NCBI GenBank assembly: GCA_027487735.1
Contig: JAIYDA010000064.1
Span: forward strand, 1 to 40,184
Length of the DNA: 40,184 nucleotides
Source: Planctomycetaceae bacterium
GTDB taxonomy: Bacteria > Planctomycetota > Phycisphaerae > Phycisphaerales > UBA1924
Reading direction: 5' to 3'
The notes under the pieces are model-generated. The model was not told the DNA's origin and did no database searches. It worked only from the letters and a program-made list of their open reading frames with translations. The translations under genes were made by a program, and so were the position numbers. Position 1 is the stretch's first letter. Every line of letters starts with the position of its first letter. This document shows positions 30,596-38,591 of the stretch, piece after piece.

Positions 30596-30857
30596 GGGAG
30601 GCGAGTGTAGGTTGGGGAGTTGGGAGCGTGGACTGGTGGGGGCATGGCAATCATGGGGGCGGAGCTGGCGATTGCGGGTGCGGGGAACGAGCGAAAGGCG
30701 GGGGCGGGTTGTGTGTTGGTTTGCTCGTGGGGGAGAGTGAACGTACTGTCGCGGTTCTGGCGGGAGTCTGGTGTTTGCAGGCTCTCGCTGGCGGTGCGCA
30801 CGCCCTCCGCACGCTTCTGCTTTGCTCCCTTGCTTTTTTCCAGAAAGGTCCGCCCCC

Positions 30858-32846
30858 ATGAGCTTCGACGCCATCTGCCATGCCCAAGCGATCGAGATTG
30901 ACCGTCTGAGCCTGGAGATGTGTGCGGCTGCGGGCAGCGGGCACCCCACCAGTGCGGCGAGCATCGGGCACATCGTGACGGTGCTGATGTTTAGCGCGAT
31001 GCGCTACAGCCCCGAGCACCCCGACTACCCCACGAGCGACCGCCTGGTGCTCAGCGAGGGGCACGCGGTGCCCGCGGTGTATGCGGCGTGCGCGAAGCTG
31101 GGCGTGATGATGGGCAAGCCCGGGCAGCCCCGCGTGAAGCTGACGGTGGACAAGCTCAAGACGCTGCGGAACTACGACAGCTTCCTCGAGGGCCACCCCA
31201 ACCCGATGGAGGGTTTCCCGTTCTTCGATGCAGCAACGGGCAGCCTGGGGCAGGGCCTGAGCGTGGCGGCGGGCGTGGCGGAGGCGGCAAAGCTGGATGG
31301 GCTGGACCGGCGCGTGTACTGCATCGTGGGCGATGGCGAGGCCCGCGAGGGGCAGATCGCAGAGGCCCTGGACCACATCATCGATCGCAAGCTGAAGAAC
31401 CTGCTGACGATCTTCAACTGCAACGAGTATGGGCAGGCCGATCGCGTGAGCGGGCAGCAGAGCCCCGAGGTGCTGGCGGCGAAGCTCATTGCCACGGGCT
31501 TTGACGCGCGGGTGATCGACGGGCATAGCCCGAGCCAGATCAAGGCGGTGTGCGATGCGTTTGCGGCGCTCAACGCCAGCAGCGCGAGCAACAGCAACGC
31601 GGGTGGCAAGCCCATCGCGGTGGTGGCAAAGACCGTGAAGGGGTGGGGCAGCCCCAGCCTGCACGGCGGGGGCTGGCACGGCAAGCCCCCGACGGGCGAT
31701 GCGCTGAAGCGGGCCCTCACCGAGCTTGACAGCCGGCGTGTGGAGCTGACCAGCAGCCTGACGAACACGGACCAGTTCACGATCCAGCCCCCCGCGCAGA
31801 GCAAGACGCCCGACGTGAGCGTGGGCGACATGCCCAGCCTTCGCGAGGCGATGGCAAAGCTCGACATGGGCGCGCTCTATGCGGGCGGGCAGCTCGCGAC
31901 GCGCCGGGCCTATGGCATTGCGCTGCGCGAGCTGTGCCGAATCAACCCCAACGTCGTGGTGCTCGATGCCGACGTGAGCAACAGCACGTTTGCCGAGACG
32001 GTGCGCAAGGACGCGGCCCTCAGCTCGCGCTTCATCGAGTGCAAGATCGCTGAGCAGAACATGATCAGCGTGGCGGCGGGGCTGAGCGCGGCGGGCAAGA
32101 TTCCGTTCTGCAGCACGTTCGCGAAGTTCCTCACCCGCGCGTACGACCAGATCGAGATGGCGATTTATAGCGGGGCCAATCTGAAGTTGGTGGGCAGCCA
32201 CGCGGGCATCACGCTCGCGGCGGATGGCCCGAGCCAGATGAGCCTGCCCGACATCGCGTGGTTCCGCAGCTTTGCGACCATCCGCGACCATCGCGGCAAC
32301 CCGGGGTGCTACGTGCTGCAGCCCGCAGATGCGCACGCGGCGTATGCCCTCACGAACGTGATGGCGGACTATGAGGGCGCGTGCTACATGCGCACGCTGC
32401 GTGCCGAGACCGAGTTCTTGTATGCCGACGACCACGTCTTCAACCTGGGCGGGTTTGAGGTGCTGCAGGAGGGCAAGGACGTGCTGCTGGTGGCGAGCGG
32501 CTACATGGTGCACGAGTGCAACAAGGCCCTGGACCTGCTGGACAAGGCGGGCGTGAGCGCGGGGCTGGTGGACCTCTACAGCCTGCCCTTTGATGAGGAG
32601 GGGCTGCTGGACGTGATCAACGCGAGCGGCGGGCGCATCCTGAGCGTCGAAGACAACTTTGGTGGCGGCATTGGCAGCGCGGTTGCGGACGCGATTCTGT
32701 CCTCGGGCGATGGCTTCACGCTGCAGCAGCTGCATGTGCGGCGCATCCCCAAGGGTGCGCGCACGCCGCAAGAGATGCTCACGCAGTGCGGGCTGGACGC
32801 GGCGAGCATTCAGAAGGCGGCGATGGGGATGTTGGAGTTGGCGTGA
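30858..32846 (+). CDS. tkt: Transketolase
   Basis: 662 residues, thiamine-diphosphate enzyme of the non-oxidative pentose phosphate and Calvin-type pathways. N-terminal LEMCAAAGSGHPTSAAS and SEGHAVPAVYA; the TPP/metal motif GDGEAREGQIAEAL with a conserved Asn/Tyr (NCNEYGQAD) downstream; SLGQGLSVAAG; VVAKTVKGWG; and the central pyrimidine domain with EQNMISVAAGLSAAGKIPFCSTFAKFLTRAYDQIEMA. The C-terminal domain runs from about 540. An AAAGG sequence lies about 10 bp before ATG 30858. It is divergent from dnaN, with 262 bp between for both promoters. A heptamer repeat follows its stop. Confidence 0.93.
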   Translation: MSFDAICHAQAIEIDRLSLEMCAAAGSGHPTSAASIGHIVTVLMFSAMRYSPEHPDYPTSDRLVLSEGHAVPAVYAACAKLGVMMGKPGQPRVKLTVDKLKTLRNYDSFLEGHPNPMEGFPFFDAATGSLGQGLSVAAGVAEAAKLDGLDRRVYCIVGDGEAREGQIAEALDHIIDRKLKNLLTIFNCNEYGQADRVSGQQSPEVLAAKLIATGFDARVIDGHSPSQIKAVCDAFAALNASSASNSNAGGKPIAVVAKTVKGWGSPSLHGGGWHGKPPTGDALKRALTELDSRRVELTSSLTNTDQFTIQPPAQSKTPDVSVGDMPSLREAMAKLDMGALYAGGQLATRRAYGIALRELCRINPNVVVLDADVSNSTFAETVRKDAALSSRFIECKIAEQNMISVAAGLSAAGKIPFCSTFAKFLTRAYDQIEMAIYSGANLKLVGSHAGITLAADGPSQMSLPDIAWFRSFATIRDHRGNPGCYVLQPADAHAAYALTNVMADYEGACYMRTLRAETEFLYADDHVFNLGGFEVLQEGKDVLLVASGYMVHECNKALDLLDKAGVSAGLVDLYSLPFDEEGLLDVINASGGRILSVEDNFGGGIGSAVADAILSSGDGFTLQQLHVRRIPKGARTPQEMLTQCGLDAASIQKAAMGMLELA

Positions 32847-32878
32847 GGGAGGGGGGCGGGGAGCGGGGAACGGGAGAA

Positions 32879-32906
32879 GAAACAGGAAACAGGAGACAGG
32901 GGACAG
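32879..32906 (+). repeat. Heptamer tandem repeat (GAAACAG-like)
   Basis: Four consecutive 7-bp units follow one another: GAAACAG, GAAACAG, GAGACAG, GGGACAG. They sit in a purine-rich tract (about 32846-32913) directly after the transketolase stop. This resembles short tandem heptamer repeats known from cyanobacterial and other genomes. Copy number is probably variable. Confidence 0.75.
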
Positions 32907-32998
32907 GGGAGTGAAGAGGGCAATGGGGGTGTTGGTGATTGGTGAGGTGGGCGTGCGCATGCGTGCCCATCGAGGTGGCGTGAACTTCGAGAGCGGCT

Positions 32999-33328
32999 GT
33001 GTCAAAGAAACGGCGACAGTTCGTGGTGCTGGGGCCCGCGCGCAGCGGCGGCGGGAACGAGCCTTTGGGGCGCATCGCGGAGGTGCGCGCGGTGCTGGCA
33101 CGCACCAACACGAGCGCGGATGGGGCGGGCGCGACTGGCGGCATCGAGCGGTTGCACGGCCCTGGCTTCACGATCGACTTGCCCACCAGCAACGACAGCG
33201 TGACGCAGCTGATCGCAAGCCTGCACGATGAGAGCTACGCCTGGCCCGTGCTCGAGAAGCTGTGCCGGGGCAACGGGTGGATGCTGATGGACATGGAGTC
33301 GGGCAGGACGCTGGCGTTTACGGCGTAG
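32999..33328 (+). CDS. Small hypothetical protein
   Basis: 109 residues from a GTG start (VSKKRRQFVVLGPARSGGG). It is a basic N-terminus followed by a mixed alpha/beta body and ends in GWMLMDMESGRTLAFTA. No family is recognised. Codon choice is as GC-rich as in the neighbours, which supports a real gene. It lies between transketolase and the enoyl-CoA hydratase on the same strand; a REP-like palindrome lies downstream at 33379. Confidence 0.5.
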   Translation: MSKKRRQFVVLGPARSGGGNEPLGRIAEVRAVLARTNTSADGAGATGGIERLHGPGFTIDLPTSNDSVTQLIASLHDESYAWPVLEKLCRGNGWMLMDMESGRTLAFTA

Positions 33329-33378
33329 GGTGCGTGGTGGTGCGGGCGGGTTGGGGTTGAAAGGCTGGGAGAGGAGCC

Positions 33379-33399
33379 GCACAGGCGAGACGCCTGTGC
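33379..33399 (-). repeat. Intergenic REP-like palindrome family C
   Basis: A perfect hairpin with 9-bp arms GCACAGGCG / CGCCTGTGC and an AGA/TCT loop. On the minus strand it is preceded by GGTG, so the whole matches the family C unit inside leuS (4946-5004). It lies in the 119-bp gap before the enoyl-CoA hydratase, 48 bp from its ATG. Confidence 0.85.
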
Positions 33400-33447
33400 C
33401 ACCAAGGTCAGAAGCTCAGCAAGGTCATCGAGTTCTTCGGAGGCGGC

Positions 33448-34335
33448 ATGACAGAGGCGACGCAGTCAGCAGGTGCATGCACGCTTGAGGTGTCGGGCGC
33501 GGTCGCGACGCTGACGCTGAGGCGTGCGGCTTCGCGCAACGCCCTCTCGCTCGCGATGCTGCTGAGCATGCGCGAAAGGCTGGCAGAGGTGCGGGCGTTG
33601 TGCTCGCAGGGCGGGGCGGTGAGCGAGGGCGTGCGGGTGCTGGTGGTGCAGGGTGAGGGGCCCGCGTTCTGCGCTGGGATGGACCTGCGGGCGGTGCTGA
33701 ACGACAGCAGCGCGCCGATCCAACTGCTGAGCACGCTTGCCGAGGCCACGATCGCGCTGCGCAACCTGCCGTGCGTCACGGTAGCGAAGGTGCGCGGGGC
33801 GGCGATCGGCGGCGGGTGCGGGCTGGCCGCGGTGTGCGACGTCTGCGTGAGCCACAGCGAGAGCAAGATGGGCTACCCCGAGGTGGACCTTGGCGTGTGC
33901 CCCGCGGTGGTGGCGCCGTGGCTCGTGCAGAAGGTGGGCATGGGGCGGGCCCGGAGGATTCTGCTGCTGGGGGGCGTCATGACCGGCTCGCAAGCGAAGG
34001 AGCTGGGGATGGTGGACGAGCTGGTGGCGAGCGAGGCAGAGCTCGACGCGCGCGTCGATGCGATCGCGGCCCGCCTTGCGCAGGGCGGGGCCCACGCGCT
34101 GGCAGCCACGAAGGGCCTGCTCAACGAGCTGGAAGGCAGCAGCGCTGAGGCGATGGGCGCGAGCCCGGCGTTGGGCGGCGCGATGGGGCGGGGGCATGCG
34201 GAGGCGGGTGGGCTGAGTGGGCAAGGTTTGTACGGGCAGCGGCTTGCGCTCGCGGTGCGCGAGGGCGCGAAGCTGTCGGCGGCGATTGTGAACACGCCGG
34301 CGACGCAGGAGATGCTGCGGGCGAAGATGAAGTGA
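33448..34335 (+). CDS. Enoyl-CoA hydratase/isomerase family protein
   Basis: 295 residues, crotonase fold. ATLTLRRAASRNALSLAML, the first oxyanion-hole region GPAFCAGMDLRAVL, and the second, VAKVRGAAIGGGCGLAAVCDVCVS, are clear; SKMGYPEVDLGVCPAVVAPWL and ILLLGGVMTGSQAKELGMVDELV follow. The usual acid at the second catalytic position is in PEVDLG, as in methylglutaconyl- and enoyl-CoA hydratases. The exact acyl-CoA substrate cannot be told. A GGAGG sequence lies about 10 bp before ATG 33448. It is convergent with the S9 peptidase, and an inverted REP pair lies between them. Confidence 0.85.
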   Translation: MTEATQSAGACTLEVSGAVATLTLRRAASRNALSLAMLLSMRERLAEVRALCSQGGAVSEGVRVLVVQGEGPAFCAGMDLRAVLNDSSAPIQLLSTLAEATIALRNLPCVTVAKVRGAAIGGGCGLAAVCDVCVSHSESKMGYPEVDLGVCPAVVAPWLVQKVGMGRARRILLLGGVMTGSQAKELGMVDELVASEAELDARVDAIAARLAQGGAHALAATKGLLNELEGSSAEAMGASPALGGAMGRGHAEAGGLSGQGLYGQRLALAVREGAKLSAAIVNTPATQEMLRAKMK

Positions 34336-34347
34336 GCGTCGTGCCCG

Positions 34348-34382
34348 GCTTTGGGCTGGGTCCCCCCACGCTCCGCGTGGGG
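34348..34382 (+). repeat. REP-like family B, left member of an inverted pair
   Basis: A GCTTTGGGCTGGGT foot is followed by the CCCACGC-TCC-GCGTGGG hairpin. It pairs with 34425-34459 as an inverted repeat around a ~42-bp spacer that is AT-richer than the surroundings. The hairpin equals the palindrome inserted in leuS at 7106-7122. Confidence 0.85.
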
Positions 34383-34424
34383 CGTTCTTCTTTCATTAAG
34401 TACACATAGCTGTGGGATCGCTCT

Positions 34425-34459
34425 CCCCACGCGGAGCGTGGCGGTACCCAGCCCAAAGC
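34425..34459 (-). repeat. REP-like family B, right member of an inverted pair
   Basis: Reverse-orientation copy of 34348-34382 with only small differences (a GGTACC where the left has TCCCC). It lies 11 bp before the S9 peptidase stop codon. The pair sits between convergent genes, as expected for a BIME-like REP cluster; it may also act as a bidirectional transcription barrier. Confidence 0.85.
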
Positions 34460-34470
34460 AGAGCGTGCGA

Positions 34471-36561
34471 TTACTCCGCGATGTGCTTCTTCAAGAACCG
34501 GCTTGCACGCTTTGCAAACAGCAGGCGGTTCTCGAGCTTGGCGAAGCCGTGGCCCTCGTCGTCGAAGTAGATCTGCTCGGGGTCCCACCCCCGGCGCATG
34601 AGGGCCTCGGCCATCTGCATGGCTTCGGTGACGGGCACGCGCGGGTCGTTCGCGCCGTGCGCCAGCAGCATGGGCACGTTGATCTTGTCCGCCTGCAGCA
34701 GCGGGCTCACGCTATTGAGGAAGTCGGGGTCGGAGAGCGGGCCATACTCCACCTCGCGCAGCTTGCGGCGATAGCCGCTGGTGCGCTCGAGGAAGGTCTT
34801 GAAGTTGATGACGCCCACGACATTGATGCTCGCGCCGAAGAGGCGCTGCTTGATGTCGCCTGCTTCGAGGCGTGTGGTGTCCTCCACCTGCACGGCGGTG
34901 GTCATGAAGCCGCCGTAGCTGCCGCCATAGCTGGCGATCTTGCCGGGCACGGCATAGCGATTGTCCGCGAGCCACTTTGCGCAGTGCCAGCCATCACGCA
35001 CGGCGCCCCAGCGCAGCTTGTAGTCGTCGGCCATCAAGAACTCGCGACCATAGCCGCTGCTGCCGCGCACGTTGGGGCGCAGCACGCCGAAGCCCTCGCT
35101 GAGGAGGTATTGCACGAAGGTGCTGTAGTCGGGGCGATACTGGGCCTCGGGCCCGCCGTGATAATCGACGACGAACGGGATAGGCGTGCCCTTCTTTGCG
35201 CCGGCGGGCAGATAGAGGAACGCGGGAATCTGCTTGCCATCAAAGCTGGTCACCTGCACAAGCTCGGGGAGCGTGAACGACGTGAGGTCGATGCCCTGCG
35301 TGTCGGCAAAGCTCAGCTGGCGCGGCGGCTGGGCGAAGGCGCCCTCCGCGGGCACGTTCCACGTGAACGCAAGGTTGGGCGTGCGGGCGTTGCTCAGGCT
35401 CCAGCCAATGCGGTCGTCCTCGAGCTCGGTCAGGCTCACGACGCCCTTGTCGATCGCGGGAAGCTCGAGCTTGCGGAAGGTGTTGCCCTGCACGCGGAAG
35501 ACGTGGGGCACGCCATAGCCCTCTTCGTTCACGCTCACGGAGAAGAGCTTGCGACCCTCGCTGAAGCCCGCGCTGTCGAGCTCGTAGCGATCAAACTGGG
35601 GCAGGGGCTTGCTGCTCTTCATGGTGGCGAGGTCGATGGCGAAGAGACGCTTGATGCCCTGCTCGTGGTCGCTGATGACGTACACCGTCTTCTCATCGGG
35701 CGAGAAGCCCACGGGCTCGATGCCCGCCGTCTGCCCCGCGGGCACCACCGCGGGGTTGAGCAGCGTGAGCGCACCGGTCTTCGTGTCGAGGATGCTGACG
35801 TCGGCGTCGGTGCTGCTGCGATATTGAGTCACGACCAGGCGCGAGCCGTCGGTGGTGCTGTCGGCGACGGACCAATCTCCGTCGCGCGCGAGCAGCTTGG
35901 TGCTGGCTTTGGTGGCAAAGTCGTAGCGTGAGAGGTGGAAGTTGTTGGGGTCGGTGTCGTTGGCGCTGTAGTAGAAGCTCTGGCTGTCGCGGCTCCAGCC
36001 GTTGGGGCGGAAGACGACCTCGGGGTTCACCAGCACGGGCGTGAGGTTGGTCGCGGGGTTTGCGTTCAGCACGTCCAGCAGATAGACCTGGTTGCGCTCG
36101 TTGCCGCCCGCAGCGGTCATCACGATCACGCGCTTGTCATCGGGCGAGATGCTGTAGCCCGTCGCGCCATCGGCGAAGTTGGTCAACTTCTGTGCGCCCA
36201 CCAGCTCCTTGGGCTTGGCGACGGCGACGGCCTTGCCATCCCCGCCCGCAGGGATGCGATAAACCTGCGGCACGCCCTCGGGCAGATCGCGCACCAGCAG
36301 GCTGCCGTCGGGCATGATCGCTGGCGCGCCCGGGGTGCGAATGCGGTAGAAGCGCTCGACGCCCGGCCCGGTCTCGCGCAGGCCCGGCGCGGCTTGCGGG
36401 CCGCTTGCAGAAGTGCTGTCTGTCGCGGCTGCGCGGTCCTTGGCAGTGGGCGAGGAGTTCGTCGCGCACCCAGCGAGGGAGAGCAGCGCGAGCACCGAGC
36501 ACGATGCAACGCGAATAACCGGGGCGAGACGAACGTGAGCGCGAGGGCTGAGCTTCTTCAT
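34471..36561 (-). CDS. S9 family prolyl oligopeptidase-type lipoprotein
   Basis: 696 residues. A lipoprotein signal, ending in LALLSLAGC, anchors it to a membrane. Residues ~55-410 form a beta-propeller-like region (repeats such as PDDKRVIVMT, SRDSQSFYYSAND, PDEKTVYVISD). The C-terminal alpha/beta-hydrolase has the triad Ser548 in GGSYGGFM, Asp639 in GANDPRVP and His671 in DEGHGFAK. The length is typical of acylaminoacyl- or dipeptidyl-peptidase-like S9 enzymes. ATG 36561 (MKKLSPRAH) gives the signal peptide; longer upstream frames lack one. It probably degrades peptides in the periplasm or on the surface. Confidence 0.88.
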   Translation of the reverse strand: MKKLSPRAHVRLAPVIRVASCSVLALLSLAGCATNSSPTAKDRAAATDSTSASGPQAAPGLRETGPGVERFYRIRTPGAPAIMPDGSLLVRDLPEGVPQVYRIPAGGDGKAVAVAKPKELVGAQKLTNFADGATGYSISPDDKRVIVMTAAGGNERNQVYLLDVLNANPATNLTPVLVNPEVVFRPNGWSRDSQSFYYSANDTDPNNFHLSRYDFATKASTKLLARDGDWSVADSTTDGSRLVVTQYRSSTDADVSILDTKTGALTLLNPAVVPAGQTAGIEPVGFSPDEKTVYVISDHEQGIKRLFAIDLATMKSSKPLPQFDRYELDSAGFSEGRKLFSVSVNEEGYGVPHVFRVQGNTFRKLELPAIDKGVVSLTELEDDRIGWSLSNARTPNLAFTWNVPAEGAFAQPPRQLSFADTQGIDLTSFTLPELVQVTSFDGKQIPAFLYLPAGAKKGTPIPFVVDYHGGPEAQYRPDYSTFVQYLLSEGFGVLRPNVRGSSGYGREFLMADDYKLRWGAVRDGWHCAKWLADNRYAVPGKIASYGGSYGGFMTTAVQVEDTTRLEAGDIKQRLFGASINVVGVINFKTFLERTSGYRRKLREVEYGPLSDPDFLNSVSPLLQADKINVPMLLAHGANDPRVPVTEAMQMAEALMRRGWDPEQIYFDDEGHGFAKLENRLLFAKRASRFLKKHIAE

Positions 36562-36741
36562 GCCGCAAGGATAGCTGGACGCCCATGATGGCGCGAGGGG
36601 CGCGAGGGGCGCGCCGGGCACGCAGGACACAGCCCAGGGCAGGGTCGGCCGTCTACGCTGAACGGCGCACGCGACAGACATCGGCACGCCACCGCCGCTG
36701 CGCGATTCCGGCTGCCCGCGCGTCAGACGAAAGCAACGACA

Positions 36742-36987
36742 ATGGCCAAGGACCCCACGTGCCTGGTGTGTGAGAAGGTGATGGAGCTGGGTTTCATCAC
36801 CAGCGACAGCGTGCTGGGCGTGCTGCTGCCGCGTTGGCACGCGGGCGCGCAGCCCGCCGAGCCTCACCTTGCGGGCAGGCCCGCACCCATCGACACGAAG
36901 CCCAACGCGGGTGCAGCGGTGGTGGCGTATCGCTGCCCGCAGTGCGAGGCCCTGCGGCTGTATGCCCACGACGCGCCGAAGCGGTAG
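36742..36987 (+). CDS. Small zinc-ribbon protein (DUF6487-like)
   Basis: 81 residues. A CLVCEKVMELGFI start and a YRCPQCEALRLYA end give two CxxC pairs (Cys7/Cys10 and Cys65/Cys68) typical of a zinc ribbon. Spacing and the 'MELGFI...AYRCP-C..L..YA' pattern resemble the DUF6487 family. It stands alone between the S9 peptidase and radA, so its partner is unknown. Confidence 0.7.
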   Translation: MAKDPTCLVCEKVMELGFITSDSVLGVLLPRWHAGAQPAEPHLAGRPAPIDTKPNAGAAVVAYRCPQCEALRLYAHDAPKR

Positions 36988-37021
36988 GGCGTGCTCGTGC
37001 CGCGTGGTGCTGTCAACGTCC

Positions 37022-38545
37022 TCATCCGAGCAGTGCCTGGGCCTCGCCCACGCGTGACACGCGGTGGAGCGTGACGCCCTTGGGTGCCTGCACGGGCTCG
37101 CTGGTTTTGCTCGGTATGGCGATGTCGGTGATGCCCAGGCGGGCTGCCTCGCGCACGCGCTGGGCAATCTGCGGCACGCTGCGCACCTCGCCCCCCAGCC
37201 CGACCTCGCCGCACGCGCCAAACCGCGCGGGCACGGGCTTGCGCATGTGGCTGCTGGCAATCGCGAGCAGCAGCGCCAGGTCGCAGGCGGGATCGATCAC
37301 CTTCAGCCCGCCCACGCTGCTCACGAACACGTCGCGATCTGCCAGTCGCAGCTCCGCGTGCTGCTCCAGCACCGCGATCAGCATCGCCAGGCGGTTGGCA
37401 TCCAGCCCGCTGCACTTGCGCTTGGCTGCGCCAAAGAACCCCGTTGCCGTCAGCGCCTGCACCTCCACCAGCAGCGTGCGCGAGCCCGTGACGACGGGGC
37501 AGAGCACGCTGCCCACCCGGCTGTGCTGGGCGTGCTCGAGCAAAGCCGCGCCACCGTCGGGCGCGGGCGCAAGGCCCGCACTGGTCATCTCAAACAGCCC
37601 GACCTCGAGCGACGAACCAAAGCGATTTTTGATTGCCCGCACCACGCGGTGCCCGTGCGTGCGCTCGCCCTCAAACATCAGCACGCAGTCCACCAGATGC
37701 TCGAGCAACCGGGGCCCCGCCACCACGCCGTCCTTGGTCACGTGCCCCACGAGCAGCACCGCGATTCCCGAGACTTTCGCGAGGTAGACAAGCTCGGTCG
37801 CGCACCGCCGGAGCTGGGTCACGCTGCCCGGGGCGGCGCTGAGCTCGCCTTTGTAGATCATCTGCATGCTGTCGATGATGACCACGCGCGGGCCCACGCG
37901 CCGCGCCTGCTCGATGATGCGGGCGAGGTTGGTGTCGTGCATGAGAAACAGGTTGTCCTTCATCGCGGCGCTTGCGGGCGTCTCGCCCGCGAGCAAGCGC
38001 GAGGCCCGCTGCGCCACCTGCTCCACGCTCTCCTCGCTGCTTACATAGAGCACGCGCATGCCAGACGCGGCCCACCCCCGCGCCGCCTGCAGCAGCAGCG
38101 TGCTCTTGCCGATGCCAGGCTCGCCCCCCACCAGCACCGCACTGCCCGGCACCAGCCCCGCGAGCGCGCCCGCCGCGCCGCTGCTGCCCAGCACGCGATC
38201 GAGCTCGCCAATGCCCGTGGGCAGGCGCGCGACGTTACTCGCAACCAGCAAGCACTCTTCCAGGGGCAGGGCCCGCGCGCCCCCCGCATCGAGAAACGAC
38301 TGCGTGCTCGCGGGGCTTGATTCGCTTGCCTCGGGCCCGCCCTGCGCGTGCGCTTTGCCAGCGCCCTGCGGCGCGAGCGCCCCCGTGGCCCACGCGATGG
38401 ACTTGTGCGGGTCGCTCGCGGCTGCGGGGTCGAGCGTTTGCTCCTCAAGGCTGTCCCAGGTGCCGCAGTCGGGGCATTTGCCCATCCAGCGGGCCTGGCT
38501 GGCGCCGCACTCTTTGCAGACGAAAACGCGCTTGGGCTTGGGCAT
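37022..38545 (-). CDS. radA: DNA repair protein RadA
   Basis: 507 residues. RadA is the RecA-like branch-migration helicase of recombination repair. The N-terminal C4 zinc finger reads CKECGASQARWMGKCPDCGTWD (Cys10, 13, 24 and 27). After a variable linker come Walker A GGEPGIGKST (Lys147), Walker B VVIIDSMQMIY, the RadA-specific KNRFGS motif and a Lon-protease-like C-terminal domain with GGLKVIDPACDLALLLAI and ACGEVGLGGEVRSV. ATG 38545 (MPKPKRVFVC) leads straight into the zinc finger. It is divergent, by 46 bp, from the AsmA-like gene. Confidence 0.93.
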   Translation of the reverse strand: MPKPKRVFVCKECGASQARWMGKCPDCGTWDSLEEQTLDPAAASDPHKSIAWATGALAPQGAGKAHAQGGPEASESSPASTQSFLDAGGARALPLEECLLVASNVARLPTGIGELDRVLGSSGAAGALAGLVPGSAVLVGGEPGIGKSTLLLQAARGWAASGMRVLYVSSEESVEQVAQRASRLLAGETPASAAMKDNLFLMHDTNLARIIEQARRVGPRVVIIDSMQMIYKGELSAAPGSVTQLRRCATELVYLAKVSGIAVLLVGHVTKDGVVAGPRLLEHLVDCVLMFEGERTHGHRVVRAIKNRFGSSLEVGLFEMTSAGLAPAPDGGAALLEHAQHSRVGSVLCPVVTGSRTLLVEVQALTATGFFGAAKRKCSGLDANRLAMLIAVLEQHAELRLADRDVFVSSVGGLKVIDPACDLALLLAIASSHMRKPVPARFGACGEVGLGGEVRSVPQIAQRVREAARLGITDIAIPSKTSEPVQAPKGVTLHRVSRVGEAQALLG

Positions 38546-38591
38546 GCTGGCAGAGCGTAGTCGATGCCCGCGCAGCGTACCCTTTCCTCGC

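Noticed and set aside
4946-34459. CRISPR array formed by the palindromic repeats
   Set aside because: Copies are dispersed, mostly single, in both orientations and inside genes; no regular spacers and no cas genes.
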